Assembly (NCBI RefSeq): GCF_005146945.1 | Contig: NZ_SWMS01000015.1 | Coordinates: 62,001 to 126,000, forward strand | DNA: 64,000 bases | Reading direction: 5' to 3' | Source: Prauserella endophytica | GTDB lineage: Bacteria; Actinomycetota; Actinomycetes; Mycobacteriales; Pseudonocardiaceae | Shown: positions 22,476 to 31,246 of the stretch, piece after piece | How the letters are laid out: the number at the start of each line of letters is the position of its first letter | How positions within the stretch are numbered: the stretch's first letter is position 1 | The notes under the pieces: model-generated | The model's database searches: none | What the model saw: only the letters and a program-made list of their open reading frames with translations | What the model was told of the DNA's origin: nothing | Translations under genes and position numbers: made by a program

Positions 22476-23402
22476 CTACGACTCGGCGCGCAGCACGTCG
22501 AGCGCCGACGCGAGGTCCGAGGGGTACTCGCTGGTGAACTCCACGTGGCGGCCGTCGGCGGGGTGGGCGAACCCGAGCGTGCGGGCGTGCAGCCACTGCC
22601 GGGAGAGGCTCAGCTTGCGCGCGAGCACCGGGTCGGCCCCGTAGGTCAGGTCGCCGACGCAGGGGTGCCGCAGCGCCGAGAAGTGCACGCGGATCTGGTG
22701 GGTCCGGCCGGTCTCCAGCTTCACGTCCACGAGCGACGCGGCGCGGAAGGCCTCGATCACCTCGTAATGCGTCACCGAGGGCCGCCCGCCCGCGACGACG
22801 GCGAACTTGTAGTCGTGGCGGGGATGCCGGTCGATCGGGGCGTCGATCGTGCCGCGCGTCGGGTCGGGATGGCCCTGCACGAGCGCGTGGTAGCCCTTGT
22901 CCACGGTGCGCTCCTTGAACGCACGCTTGAGCACCGTGTAGGCGTGCTCACTCTTCGCGACCACCATCACGCCGGTGGTGCCCGCGTCGAGCCGGTGCAC
23001 CACGCCCTGCCGCTCGGCGGCGCCGGAGGTGGAAATCCGCAGGCCCATCGCGGCGAGCCCAGCGACCACTGTGGGCCCGGTCCAGCCGGGACTGGGGTGC
23101 ACGGCCACGCCGACGGGCTTGTCGACCACCACGATGTCGTCGTCGTCGTGGAGCACCTTCAGCCCCTCGACCGGCTCGGCGATCACCTCCAGCGGCGCAT
23201 CCGGCTCGGGCAGGGTCACCTCGAGCAGGCCGCCCGCGGTGAGGCGGTCGGACTTGCCCGCGGGCTTGCCGTCGAGCAGCACCTCGCCGGACGCGGCCAG
23301 CTCGGCGACCACGGTGCGCGACAGGCCCAGCAGCTTCGCGAGACCGGCGTCGACCCGCATGCCGTCGAGCCCTTCGGGCACCGGCAGCATCCGCGCGCTC
23401 AC
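22476..23402 (-). CDS. rluD: RluA/RluD-family 23S rRNA pseudouridine synthase
   Basis: This 308-residue RNA-modifying enzyme has an N-terminal S4 RNA-binding domain ([21 protein letters not shown], about residues 14-80) and a catalytic domain with the aspartate in [15 protein letters not shown]. The family motif [12 protein letters not shown] lies in the second half and [11 protein letters not shown] near the C-terminus. It isomerises uridines in 23S rRNA. The GTG at 23402 overlaps the stop of the lspA gene by 4 nt, the usual actinobacterial lspA-rluD pair. Confidence 0.93.
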   Translation of the reverse strand: MSARMLPVPEGLDGMRVDAGLAKLLGLSRTVVAELAASGEVLLDGKPAGKSDRLTAGGLLEVTLPEPDAPLEVIAEPVEGLKVLHDDDDIVVVDKPVGVAVHPSPGWTGPTVVAGLAAMGLRISTSGAAERQGVVHRLDAGTTGVMVVAKSEHAYTVLKRAFKERTVDKGYHALVQGHPDPTRGTIDAPIDRHPRHDYKFAVVAGGRPSVTHYEVIEAFRAASLVDVKLETGRTHQIRVHFSALRHPCVGDLTYGADPVLARKLSLSRQWLHARTLGFAHPADGRHVEFTSEYPSDLASALDVLRAES

Positions 23403-24013
23403 GCCTTGTCCTCCCCGGCTTTCCCGGCCTCTTCGGCCCTCTCTGTCCTCTTGGTCTTGGTGCTGGTGCCGTCGTAGTCCTTGCCGAGCAGCGAGAGCAA
23501 CACGATCAGCACGGCGCCGATGCTGATGGCGGAGTCGGCGGCGTTGAAGACGGGGAAGAAGTCGCCGTTGGGCTGGAACGCGGAGATGAAGTCGACGACG
23601 TGGCCGTGCAGCGGGCCGGGGGCGCGGAAGATGCGGTCGGTCAGATTGCCGAGCGCGCCGGCGAGGATGAGGCCGAGCCCCACCGCCCAGCCCGTGGAGC
23701 GCAGGCGCCGCGAGAACCAGATGATCGCGCCGACCACGAGCATGGCGACGATCGCGAGGATCCAGGTGCCGCCGAAGTCCATGCCGAACGCCGCGTACGG
23801 GTTGCGGACGAGCTGCAGGTACACCGCCCCGCCGAGGATGCGGATGGGCTCCTCGCCCTCCAGCGTCGCCGTGACGATGATCTTGGTGACCAGGTCGACG
23901 GCGTACGCGAGCCCCGCGACCACGGCCAGCAGCCAGATCCGGCGCTTCGGAGGCGCGGCGGCGGGCGGCTCCGCTTCACCGGTGGTCTGCTCGGGTTCCT
24001 GCTCGGTGCTCAC
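23399..24013 (-). CDS. lspA: lipoprotein signal peptidase II
   Basis: LspA cleaves the signal peptide of diacylated prolipoproteins, such as the MceE-like lipoprotein encoded at 56624-57778. The protein has 204 residues, four membrane helices, and the catalytic aspartates in GNLTDRI and [12 protein letters not shown] hydrophilic N-terminal extension of about 25 residues precedes the first helix, and a charged C-terminal tail of about 25 residues follows the last one; both are longer than in E. coli LspA but common in actinomycetes. The GTG start at 24013 lies 18 bp after the next upstream gene. Confidence 0.95.
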   Translation of the reverse strand: MSTEQEPEQTTGEAEPPAAAPPKRRIWLLAVVAGLAYAVDLVTKIIVTATLEGEEPIRILGGAVYLQLVRNPYAAFGMDFGGTWILAIVAMLVVGAIIWFSRRLRSTGWAVGLGLILAGALGNLTDRIFRAPGPLHGHVVDFISAFQPNGDFFPVFNAADSAISIGAVLIVLLSLLGKDYDGTSTKTKRTERAEEAGKAGEDKA

Positions 24014-24030
24014 CGCTCCATTGTCCACGG

Positions 24031-24792
24031 CTACGCCGAGGGCCTCGCACGCAGCACCAGCGCCACCATCGCGCCGAGCAGCGACACCGCCGCCGGAACC
24101 ACCAGCGCGGCCGGGTCGGCGGCCGACCCCGCACCCCCGGTCAGCAGGAACAGCGCCGCCACCCCGCCGAGCAGCACGCTGCGGTGCAGCCACGCCAGCA
24201 GGAACAGCGCGGCGCTCAGGACGATCACGGCGGCGGCCTCGTCGGCCGAAGGCAGCACGACCGCGCCGACCGCGACTCCCAGCAGCACGACGGCCAGCAC
24301 GCCCGTGACCCGGCGCCACGTGCCCCTCAGGAAGTAGGCCCCGGCCAGGGAGACCAGGCCGAGCAGCGCCAGCGGCAGGCTCAGCGCCGCGGCTGACGCG
24401 CCGTCGGTGAGGACCTTCGGAACGTGCGTCAGTCCGAGGTAGGCGCCCTCGACGGCGAGCGCGCCCCCGGCCGCGACGGCCACGATCCGCGTCGTGGGCC
24501 ACGGCGTGCCCGCCTTCCGGGCACGTGCCGCGTACCAGCCGACCGTCGCCAGGAACAGCCCGGCGATCGCCACGTGCACCTGCCAGCCATCGGTGCTCCA
24601 TCGGGCGACGTGGAACCCGGCCTCGACATCGGCGGGCTCCGCGTAGCTGACGCTCGTCAGGTACCGCCGTTCGTTCCCGGGCTGGTAGGCGAACCAGCCG
24701 AAGCCGGCGGCCGGCCGCACGGTGATCGCACCAAGTAGCCCGAACCCCAGTAGCGCCAGCGGAAACCAGTAGTCGTACCTCTCCGCACGCAC
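24031..24792 (-). CDS. polytopic membrane protein of unknown function
   Basis: This 253-residue membrane protein has about eight hydrophobic segments. The first (FPLALLGFGLLGAITV) is followed by an extracytoplasmic loop of some 45 residues rich in aromatic residues (GWFAYQPGNERRYLTS), then regularly spaced helices. No transport or catalytic motif is seen and I do not recognise the family. The start is GTG at 24792, 5 bp from the stop of the antiporter gene, so the two are probably cotranscribed. Confidence 0.75.
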   Translation of the reverse strand: MRAERYDYWFPLALLGFGLLGAITVRPAAGFGWFAYQPGNERRYLTSVSYAEPADVEAGFHVARWSTDGWQVHVAIAGLFLATVGWYAARARKAGTPWPTTRIVAVAAGGALAVEGAYLGLTHVPKVLTDGASAAALSLPLALLGLVSLAGAYFLRGTWRRVTGVLAVVLLGVAVGAVVLPSADEAAAVIVLSAALFLLAWLHRSVLLGGVAALFLLTGGAGSAADPAALVVPAAVSLLGAMVALVLRARPSA

Positions 24793-24797
24793 GGCGG

Positions 24798-26276
24798 TCA
24801 GTCTCCCAGCTCGCCCTTCCACTTCGCGAGCGGGCCCGCGCGGTCCACGGCCCTGATCCGGCGTTCCGCCGCGGACCTGGCGGCCTGCGTGGTGACCACC
24901 AGCAACTGGTCCAGTTCCTGCAGGCGCGTGGTGTCGGCGGGGGTGAACCCCTTGCCCTGCCGCACCACCAGGCTCACGCCGGAGCCGCTCGGCAACCGCA
25001 GCTCCGCGAGGTACACGCCATGCAACCGCGAGCCACGCTGGATGCGGACCTGCAGCAGCACCGCGCCGAGCTCGTCGAGCGGGGCCGCGTCGACCTGGAC
25101 CTCCTCCGGTTCGGAGTCCCTGGTGAGCCCCAGCCACCTCGCCAGCGGGCCGAGCAGCGCGGCCTGCAGCAGCGTGAAGACGATCACGAGCACGAACACC
25201 GCGTCGAGCAGCCGTTCGGCGCCGGGCAGCCCCTCGGCGAGCGGGATGGTGGCGAGCACGATGGGCACGGCTCCGCGCAGACCAGCCCACGACAGGAACG
25301 CCTGTTCTCGCCATGGCACGCGGAACGGCGCCGCCGACAGCACCACCGAGACCGGCCGGGCGAGCAGCAGCACGACTGCCCCGGCGACGAGACCCGGCAC
25401 CACGCTGTCCACCAGCCGCTCCGGGGAGGCGAACAACCCGAGCAGCACGAACAGTCCGATCTGCGCGATCCAGCCGAGCCCCTCTGCGAAGGAAAGCGTG
25501 TCGGCGCGGTGCGGGAGCCGGGAGTTGCCGAGCACCACGCCGGCCACGTAGGTGGCCAGCAACCCCGAAGCTTGCCCGAACTGGGCCGACGAGTAGGCCA
25601 CCACGCACACGGCGACCGTGGCGAGCGGGTAGAGGCCGGTGGCGGGCAGGGCGGCCTTGCGCAGGGCCACCGCCCCCACCCAGCCCAGCAGGAACCCGAT
25701 GAGAGCGCCCGCCAGAAGCTGGTACAGCACCAGCAGCGGCAGGCTCCAGGTCAGGGTCGCCCCCGTCGCGAACAGCACCACCGCGATGTAGGCGGGCGCG
25801 TCGTTGAGTCCGGACTCCAGCTCGAGGGTTCCGGTGATCCTCCTGCCGATCCCGGACGAGCGCAGCACCGAGAACACCGCCGCCGCGTCGGTCGAGGACA
25901 GCACGGCGCCCCACAGCAGAGCCGTCCGCCAGTCGAGGCCGAGCAGGAGGTGCAGCGCCGAGCCGGTGACGAGGATGGTCACCAGAACGGACACTGTGGA
26001 CAGTGCGATGCCGGGGCCGAGCGAGGGCCGCACGGTGGACCAGCGGGTGGTGAGCCCGCCCTCGGTGAGGATCATCACGAGCGCGGCGAGGCCGAGGCTC
26101 TGGGTCAGCTGCGGGTTGTCGAACTCGACCCCGAATCCGGCCTCGCCGATCAGGACGCCGATCCCGAGGTAGATCAGCAGCGAGGGCAGGCCGAGCCGGA
26201 TCGAGAAGCGGACGGCGAGCACCGAGGCGAGCAGGACGATCGCGCCCGATCCGAGGATGACCGGAAGATCGCCCAT
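24798..26276 (-). CDS. CPA-family potassium/proton antiporter with TrkA-C domain (NhaP2/CvrA-like)
   Basis: This 492-residue cation/proton antiporter has about 12 membrane helices over residues 5-390. Ion-pathway motifs are GIGVLIGEAGFG, SSTDAAAVFSVLR and ESGLNDAPAY, with the ND pair of the CPA1-like active site. WAGLRGAVPIVLAT lies in a later helix. The C-terminal 100 residues form a cytoplasmic TrkA-C-like regulatory domain (SRLHGVYLAELRLPSGSGVSLVVRQG, shown here only as an outline). The architecture matches NhaP2/CvrA potassium efflux antiporters used in pH and osmotic adaptation. The ion was not determined. Confidence 0.9.
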   Translation of the reverse strand: MGDLPVILGSGAIVLLASVLAVRFSIRLGLPSLLIYLGIGVLIGEAGFGVEFDNPQLTQSLGLAALVMILTEGGLTTRWSTVRPSLGPGIALSTVSVLVTILVTGSALHLLLGLDWRTALLWGAVLSSTDAAAVFSVLRSSGIGRRITGTLELESGLNDAPAYIAVVLFATGATLTWSLPLLVLYQLLAGALIGFLLGWVGAVALRKAALPATGLYPLATVAVCVVAYSSAQFGQASGLLATYVAGVVLGNSRLPHRADTLSFAEGLGWIAQIGLFVLLGLFASPERLVDSVVPGLVAGAVVLLLARPVSVVLSAAPFRVPWREQAFLSWAGLRGAVPIVLATIPLAEGLPGAERLLDAVFVLVIVFTLLQAALLGPLARWLGLTRDSEPEEVQVDAAPLDELGAVLLQVRIQRGSRLHGVYLAELRLPSGSGVSLVVRQGKGFTPADTTRLQELDQLLVVTTQAARSAAERRIRAVDRAGPLAKWKGELGD

Positions 26277-26288
26277 GTCACCTCCCGT

Positions 26289-26609
26289 TCAGCCCGGTCG
26301 TGGAGTTTGTGGGTCCTCCACAATAGATCCACGCAGGGCGGCCAGCCGCCGCGCGGTGTCCGGCGGGGCGTCTTCGAGCTTCATCAGCTTGTCGCGGGAG
26401 CGTTGTCCCCGCGAGACAACGAGATCGCGGGCGCGCACGGACAGCGCATTCGCGACCACGCGGCACACCGCCTCGTTGGCCTTGCCGTCCACGGCGGGTG
26501 CGCGCACCGACACGACGAGTGCCTCGCCGAGCGTGCCGTCCCACCGGCCCCCGACGGCGTCGCGCTTGGCTCCCGGTTTCACGCGGACGGCGAACGTCAC
26601 GGCAGGCAT
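26289..26609 (-). CDS. DUF167 (YggU) family protein
   Basis: This small protein of 106 residues belongs to the widespread DUF167/YggU family. The N-terminal beta strand FAVRVKPGAKRDAVGG and the central VRAPAVDGKANEAVCRVVA with its GKAN motif are diagnostic. The function is unknown. ATG 26609 is chosen over the in-frame GTG 26618 because family members begin just before the first strand. It lies between the antiporter and the penicillin-binding protein genes on the same strand, 12 and 19 bp away, so cotranscription is likely. Confidence 0.88.
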   Translation of the reverse strand: MPAVTFAVRVKPGAKRDAVGGRWDGTLGEALVVSVRAPAVDGKANEAVCRVVANALSVRARDLVVSRGQRSRDKLMKLEDAPPDTARRLAALRGSIVEDPQTPRPG

Positions 26610-26628
26610 GGGCCCCACCGTATCGGGT

Positions 26629-28224
26629 TCAGTCCGGCAGCCCGCTCAGGAACGTCCCCGCCGCACGCACCGAAGGCTCGGCGGTCCCCGCATGCTCGAC
26701 CAGCACCGCGAACGCGACGTCGCCCCGGTACCCGGCGAACCAGCCGTGGGCCCTGGCCGGGCCGGCGAGCTGGGCGGTGCCGGTCTTGCCGCGGACGTCG
26801 CCGAGCCCGGCGAGCGCGGTCGCGGTGCCGCCGGTCACCGCCTCGCGCATCATCCCGCGCACGTCGGCCAGCACCCCCGCGGGTGGTGGTTCGTACCCCG
26901 AGACGACCGTGGTGTCAAGGTCGCGCCACAGCCGCGGCGTGACGGCCTGCCCGCTCGCGACGGTCGCCGCCATGAGCGCGAGACCGAACGGGCTCGCCTG
27001 CACCCGGCCCTGCCCGATGCCGTCCTCGAGCCGCTGCACCGGGTCGGCCGCCGGGCCGACCCGACCGGCCTCGGTGGTGAGGCCGGGGATCTCGAAATCG
27101 GCGTTGAGGCCGAGGCTGGTGGCCGCGTCCGCGAGCGCCTCCGGCGGCAGGTCGGCGGCGAGCCGGGCGAAGGTGGTGTTGCAGGAGTGGGCGAACGCCG
27201 TGTGCAGCGGCACCGCACCGAGGTCGAACTCCCCGTCGTTGGGGATGGTCCTGGTGCCGATGCGGTCGCGGCCGGGACAGGGCAGCACCGTCTCCGCGCC
27301 CGCCGCGCCGCTGCCGAGCACGGCCGTGGCGGTGGCGATCTTGAACGTCGAGCCGGGCGCGGAGAGACCGGTCAGTGCGGTCGGCGCGTCCCCCGCGGAC
27401 GCGTTCTGCGCGACCGCGAGGATCGCGCCGGTGGACGGCCGGATCGCCACGAGCGACGCGGGCGCGTCCACCTCGTCGACCGCCGTCTGCGCGGCCCGCT
27501 GCGTCGCGCCGCTGAGCGTCGAGACGAGCGGGCCCGCCTCGGCGCCCGCCGGCGCGTGCACGGTGCTCACCTCGGCGCCCCGGGCATCGACGATCACCAC
27601 GGACCACGCTGCGGCAAGGCGCTCGGCCGCGAGCCGCGACATCGAGGGCAGCAGGATTCGCGCACCCGCCTTCTCCGCCGGTTCGAGGCCGCCCGCGCGC
27701 CGGTCGAGCAGCGGCCGCCCGTCACGGTCGACCACGCCCGGGGCCCCGTCCCCGGTCCGCAGCTCCAGTGCTTGCCCGTCCCTCAGCCGGGGGTGGACGA
27801 GGGCGGGCGTCCAGTCCACGCGACGGCCTTCAACCGTCCGCACGACGTGCACGCGGTTGTCATAGGCCCACGTGCGGCCCGCGCCGAGGGTCCACGTGAC
27901 GCGGAAGTCACGGAAACTCTCGTCGCCCTTCGGCGGCACGGCCCTCGTCTCGACACCGGTGACGCCGAGCCGCGCGGTGGCGCGGGACAGCGTCGCCTCG
28001 GCAGCGGCGGGGTCGTCGGTCAGCGCCGCGGCCGCCGCGACGTCTCCGGCGGCGAAGGCGTCGAGGAAGTCCAGCGCGACCTCGCCGGCATCGGCGTCGT
28101 CCCGCGGTCCCTGCGCGGTGCCCTGGCTCGGCTCGCCGTACAGCACGAGCACTCCCGCCGTGACGATCGCGACCACAGCCGCCGCCGCACCGCCCAGCAC
28201 CCAGCGTCTCTGCCGAGCCTCCAC
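26629..28224 (-). CDS. class B penicillin-binding protein with NTF2-like N-terminal domain
   Basis: This 531-residue transpeptidase crosslinks peptidoglycan outside the membrane. An N-terminal anchor helix (residues 9-29) is followed by an NTF2-like MecA_N domain (about 45-140), a dimerisation region and the transpeptidase domain. The active-site motifs are complete: Ser292-x-x-Lys295 (STFK), Ser347-Cys-Asn349 and Lys480-Thr-Gly. The arrangement resembles mycobacterial Rv2864c, except that no lipobox cysteine is present here. It may be one of several class B PBPs and is not the ftsI missing from the dcw cluster. Confidence 0.92.
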   Translation of the reverse strand: MEARQRRWVLGGAAAAVVAIVTAGVLVLYGEPSQGTAQGPRDDADAGEVALDFLDAFAAGDVAAAAALTDDPAAAEATLSRATARLGVTGVETRAVPPKGDESFRDFRVTWTLGAGRTWAYDNRVHVVRTVEGRRVDWTPALVHPRLRDGQALELRTGDGAPGVVDRDGRPLLDRRAGGLEPAEKAGARILLPSMSRLAAERLAAAWSVVIVDARGAEVSTVHAPAGAEAGPLVSTLSGATQRAAQTAVDEVDAPASLVAIRPSTGAILAVAQNASAGDAPTALTGLSAPGSTFKIATATAVLGSGAAGAETVLPCPGRDRIGTRTIPNDGEFDLGAVPLHTAFAHSCNTTFARLAADLPPEALADAATSLGLNADFEIPGLTTEAGRVGPAADPVQRLEDGIGQGRVQASPFGLALMAATVASGQAVTPRLWRDLDTTVVSGYEPPPAGVLADVRGMMREAVTGGTATALAGLGDVRGKTGTAQLAGPARAHGWFAGYRGDVAFAVLVEHAGTAEPSVRAAGTFLSGLPD

Positions 28225-28249
28225 GCGGCTCCCCCAGTCTGTTCAGTTC

Positions 28250-29443
28250 TCAGTGTTCACCTGGAACTCTAGCCGCGGTGGCTAGCGCCGAGCCGACGAG
28301 CACGAGCCGCAGCGCGCGCTCGGTGGCGTCGGCGACCAGGTCCTCCGCGTGCTCGATGGCCTCCGCGAGCGGAACCGGCGCGGCGAGGATGCCCGCGTAG
28401 GCGTCGATCCCGGCGTCGTGCGTGGTGCGGGCTCCGCGGCCGATCGTGCCTGCCAGCGCGATCACGGGCTTGCCGAACAGCTTGGCGCGCCTGGCGACCT
28501 CGGCGGGCACCTTGCCGCGCGGGGTCTGGAAGTCGATCGCCCCCTCGGCGGTGATCACGAGGTCGGCCTCGGCGAGCCGGTCGTCAAGGCCGGTGTGGTC
28601 GAGCAGCACGTCGAACCGGGAGTGCAGCTGCGCGCCGAGCGCCCCGGCCAGCCCGGCGCCGAGGCCGCCGGACGCGCCGCCACCGGGCACGAGCCGCAGA
28701 TCGGTCCCGCAGCGGTGTTCGATGAGCTTCGCCCACCGCGTCATGGCCGCCTCGAGCACCGCGACCTGCTCGGCGCTCGCTCCCTTCTGTGGCCCGAAGA
28801 CGCTGGCGACGCCGGAGGGGCCGGTGAGGAGGTTGTGCGGGTTGCAGGCCACGAGCACGTCCGTTCCCGCGAGCCTCTGGTCCAGAGTGGACAGATCCAG
28901 TTCCACGGCTCCGGCGAGCGCGTACCCGCCGGGCGCCACCTCCTCACCCGAGGGACCGAGCACGCGGGCGCCGAGCGCCGTGAGCGCCCCGGCTCCGCCG
29001 TCGCACGTGCCCGAATCGCCGCAGCCGACCACGATCCGGCGGCAGCCCTCGTCGAGGGCCGCGCGGATCAGCTCGCCGACGCCGCGCGTTGTCGTCAGGC
29101 CGGGGTCGCGCGCGCCGCGCGGCACGAGCCGCAGCCCCGCGGCGGCGGCCATCTCGACGAACGCCGTCCTGGGCCCGTCGCCACCGAGCACGGCGAAATG
29201 CGCTGCGACCGGGTCGCCGACAGGACCCGTGACGGTGACCGGCACGAGCCTGCCCTCGGTCGCGGCGGCGAGGGTGCGCGCGGAACCCTCACCGCCGTCG
29301 ACCAGCGGCACGGTGTCGATGACGGCGCCGGGCACCACGCGGCGCAGCCCGGCGGCGATCGCCCCAGCCACGACCTCGGCGGTGAGCGACTCCTTGAACC
29401 CACTCGGCGCGACGACGAAACGCAACGGCGTGATGGCGGTCAT
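28250..29443 (-). CDS. glxK: glycerate 2-kinase/3-kinase, GlxK type
   Basis: This 397-residue ATP-dependent glycerate kinase of the GlxK/GarK family phosphorylates D-glycerate for entry into glycolysis. The opening VVAPSGFKESLTAEVV, then LVDGGEGSARTL and CGDSGTCDGGAGAL are family landmarks, and the C-terminal half has FGPQKGAS and EGAIDFQTPRGKVP. The ATG at 29443 lies 22 bp after the transporter stop, so the two genes form an operon in which the transporter may bring in the substrate. Confidence 0.92.
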   Translation of the reverse strand: MTAITPLRFVVAPSGFKESLTAEVVAGAIAAGLRRVVPGAVIDTVPLVDGGEGSARTLAAATEGRLVPVTVTGPVGDPVAAHFAVLGGDGPRTAFVEMAAAAGLRLVPRGARDPGLTTTRGVGELIRAALDEGCRRIVVGCGDSGTCDGGAGALTALGARVLGPSGEEVAPGGYALAGAVELDLSTLDQRLAGTDVLVACNPHNLLTGPSGVASVFGPQKGASAEQVAVLEAAMTRWAKLIEHRCGTDLRLVPGGGASGGLGAGLAGALGAQLHSRFDVLLDHTGLDDRLAEADLVITAEGAIDFQTPRGKVPAEVARRAKLFGKPVIALAGTIGRGARTTHDAGIDAYAGILAAPVPLAEAIEHAEDLVADATERALRLVLVGSALATAARVPGEH

Positions 29444-29465
29444 CTTCTTTTCTCCCTTGGGTTTG

Positions 29466-30803
29466 TCAGCGCAACGGCAGGCCGAGCACGGGCCAGACGG
29501 CCAGTGCGAAAGCGAGGACGAGCAGGATCGTGAGCGGGCCGAGCACGGCGGAGAGCCGGAGCAGGTCGGTGCGCCGGTACGTCGGTGCGCCCTCCACCGA
29601 GGCGAACAGCGCGACGGGTTTGGCCGACGAGGGCAGCGTGTGGCAGAAGCCGGCCGCCGCGGTGGAGGCGAACGCGACGGCCGCCGGGTCGAGTCCCGCC
29701 GCCGTCGCGAGCGGGATCAGCAGCGGCACCAGCACCGACGAGCGGGCCGAGCGCGACTGCAGCACGAGGTGTGCGGCGGCGCTGAGGCCGACCACGACGG
29801 CGAGAAAGGTCAGCTCGTCGCCGGTGCCTCCGGGGAGCGCGCCGCCGAGCCATGCGGCCGCGCCCGACGACGTGAGGGCGACCCCGAGCACCGCCGTGGT
29901 GACCATGAACAGCAGCAGCGACCACGGCACGGAGGCGAGCGCGGCCCCGAACTCGGCGGTGCCGAGCTTCGGTGTGGTGATCAGCGCGGCGCCGACGAGC
30001 GCGACCAACGCGGGCGAGGCGCCGTGCAGGGCTTCCGTGCACCACGCCGTCACCACGAGTACCAGCACCCCGAGCGCGCGGCGCTGCCGCGGCGTGAGCG
30101 GACCGGTCACGGTGGTCCCGGCGAGGCGGGCGACGTGCGCCGGGTCGAGGAGGAGCAGCTGTCGCCGGTCGGCGCGGCGGGTCATCAGCAGGAGCACGAC
30201 CTCGGCGGCGAGGTGGGAGCTCAGCACGGCGAAAGGGAACCCGAGCAGCAGCCAGTGCGCGTAGCCGATGCCGGAGCCGGTCGCGTCGGCGAGCAGCTGG
30301 CTGGTGATCACGTGGGCGCCGGCGCCGGTCAGCGTGGCGACGGCCGAGAGCAGGACGACGGTGGGGAACAGCAGCGCGAGCGCGCGGACGACCCTTTCGC
30401 GGCCGGCGAGCGTCGTCGCCAGGGCGAGGAACACGGGCAGTGCGAGCGCCGCACGTCCCGACGTGGCCGGGATGGCGAGCGCGGTCAGTACCAGTGCGGC
30501 GGTGACGCGGTGGGCGAGGCCGCGAACGGTGCGGGCGCGCCCGCACACCGCGAGCGCGACGCGCGTGGGCAACCCGGTGGCGGTGAGCCCGGCGGCGAGC
30601 ACGAACGCCGCGATGAGGAGCCAGATCGCCTCGCCGCCGAGCGCGCTGAAGAGGTCCCCTTCAGTGAGAACGCCCGCGCCGACGAGCACGAGCACAGCCG
30701 AGAGCCCGACGAACGTGTCGTCGAGCCGGGTGACCATCCACAGGAGAACGGCGACGCCGAACACTCCGAGGGTGACCCAGCCGTGCACGGAAAGTCCAGC
30801 CAT
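29466..30803 (-). CDS. SLC13/DASS-type anion permease
   Basis: This membrane transporter has about 445 residues and 11-12 helices in the divalent anion/sodium symporter fold. The two inverted halves each carry a re-entrant-loop motif: TSGRAALALPV in the first half and SRSARSSVLVPLLIPLA in the second. Substrates of the family include dicarboxylates, sulfate and glycerate-like acids; cotranscription with glycerate kinase suggests glycerate or a related acid. ATG 30803 is preferred. An in-frame GTG at 30848 lies next to the candidate operator at 30849-30864 and would add a basic tail. Confidence 0.85.
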   Translation of the reverse strand: MAGLSVHGWVTLGVFGVAVLLWMVTRLDDTFVGLSAVLVLVGAGVLTEGDLFSALGGEAIWLLIAAFVLAAGLTATGLPTRVALAVCGRARTVRGLAHRVTAALVLTALAIPATSGRAALALPVFLALATTLAGRERVVRALALLFPTVVLLSAVATLTGAGAHVITSQLLADATGSGIGYAHWLLLGFPFAVLSSHLAAEVVLLLMTRRADRRQLLLLDPAHVARLAGTTVTGPLTPRQRRALGVLVLVVTAWCTEALHGASPALVALVGAALITTPKLGTAEFGAALASVPWSLLLFMVTTAVLGVALTSSGAAAWLGGALPGGTGDELTFLAVVVGLSAAAHLVLQSRSARSSVLVPLLIPLATAAGLDPAAVAFASTAAAGFCHTLPSSAKPVALFASVEGAPTYRRTDLLRLSAVLGPLTILLVLAFALAVWPVLGLPLR

Positions 30804-30848
30804 GGAAACCAGAATCCGTCGCAGCGCTGAACCAAGGGTGAAACCCAC

Positions 30849-30864
30849 ATGAGGCGATCTTCAT
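30849..30864. promoter_or_regulatory. candidate response-regulator site, copy 1 (ATGAGGNNATCTTCAT)
   Basis: ATGAGGCGATCTTCAT is identical at 14 of 16 positions to the site at 33744-33759, differing only in the central two bases. It lies 46-61 bp upstream of the preferred transporter start. Two such matches within 3 kb, both upstream of genes around one two-component locus, suggest an operator of that system. Confidence 0.5.
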
Positions 30865-30890
30865 GCGCCGCGGGTCGTACGGTCCCAGGC

Positions 30891-30995
30891 GCGAGTCCCC
30901 CACTCCGGACCGCGAGTCCCCCACTCCCGACCGCGAGTCCCCCGCTCCGGACCGCGAGTTGCCCACTCGGGACCGCGAGTTGCCCACTCGGGACG
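30891..30995 (+). repeat. tandem array of five 21-bp units, forward orientation
   Basis: Five units begin with GCGAGT at 30891, 30912, 30933, 30954 and 30975, an exact 21-bp period. Each unit contains a small inverted repeat of the form GAGT-N5-ACTC. This array opens the 398-bp gene-free stretch 30849-31246, which also contains the hairpin element 31026-31136 and the opposite-facing array 31174-31246. Confidence 0.92.
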
Positions 30996-31025
30996 ACGCA
31001 AGGCACCCCAGGTCGCCTGAACCCG

Positions 31026-31136
31026 AACGCAGTGAAGGCCACCTTCACTGCGTTGAACAGGCACAGCGGCGCGCAGCGCCTCCGCTTGGGTGGTGGGGGA
31101 GACGGGCGGGCGCAGGGAGGGTGGCCCTCACTGCAG
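31026..31136. repeat. composite hairpin element, copy 1
   Basis: A 13-bp perfect hairpin (31026-31054, arms AACGCAGTGAAGG and its complement) opens the element. A GC-rich core (31058-31113) follows, and GTGGCCCTCACTGC (31121-31134) closes it, pairing at 13 of 14 positions with 31030-31043. The core is about 90 percent identical to 41331-41386. No open frame with coding character is present. Confidence 0.8.
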
Positions 31137-31173
31137 CCAGCGCGTCCCGGCAGACCCCGGCCCCCAACGGGGA

Positions 31174-31246
31174 ACTCGCGCGCCCCAACGGGGGAACTCG
31201 CGCGCCCGAACGGGGGGCTCGCGCGCCCGGGCGGGGAACTCGCGGT
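31174..31246 (-). repeat. tandem array of four 21/22-bp units, reverse orientation
   Basis: Reverse-complement units (ACTCGC or GCTCGC) occur at 31174, 31196, 31217 and 31238, with 22-, 21- and 21-bp spacing. They face the forward array at 30891-30995. The last unit ends directly at the stop codon of the response-regulator gene (ACTCGCGG then TTCA), as in the second locus at 53962. Confidence 0.9.

Noticed and set aside
26629-28224. This PBP as the relocated ftsI of the dcw cluster
   Set aside because: It has a MecA_N-type NTF2 domain and sits among antiporter and glycerate kinase genes, unlike FtsI, which has a PBP dimer domain directly after the anchor.
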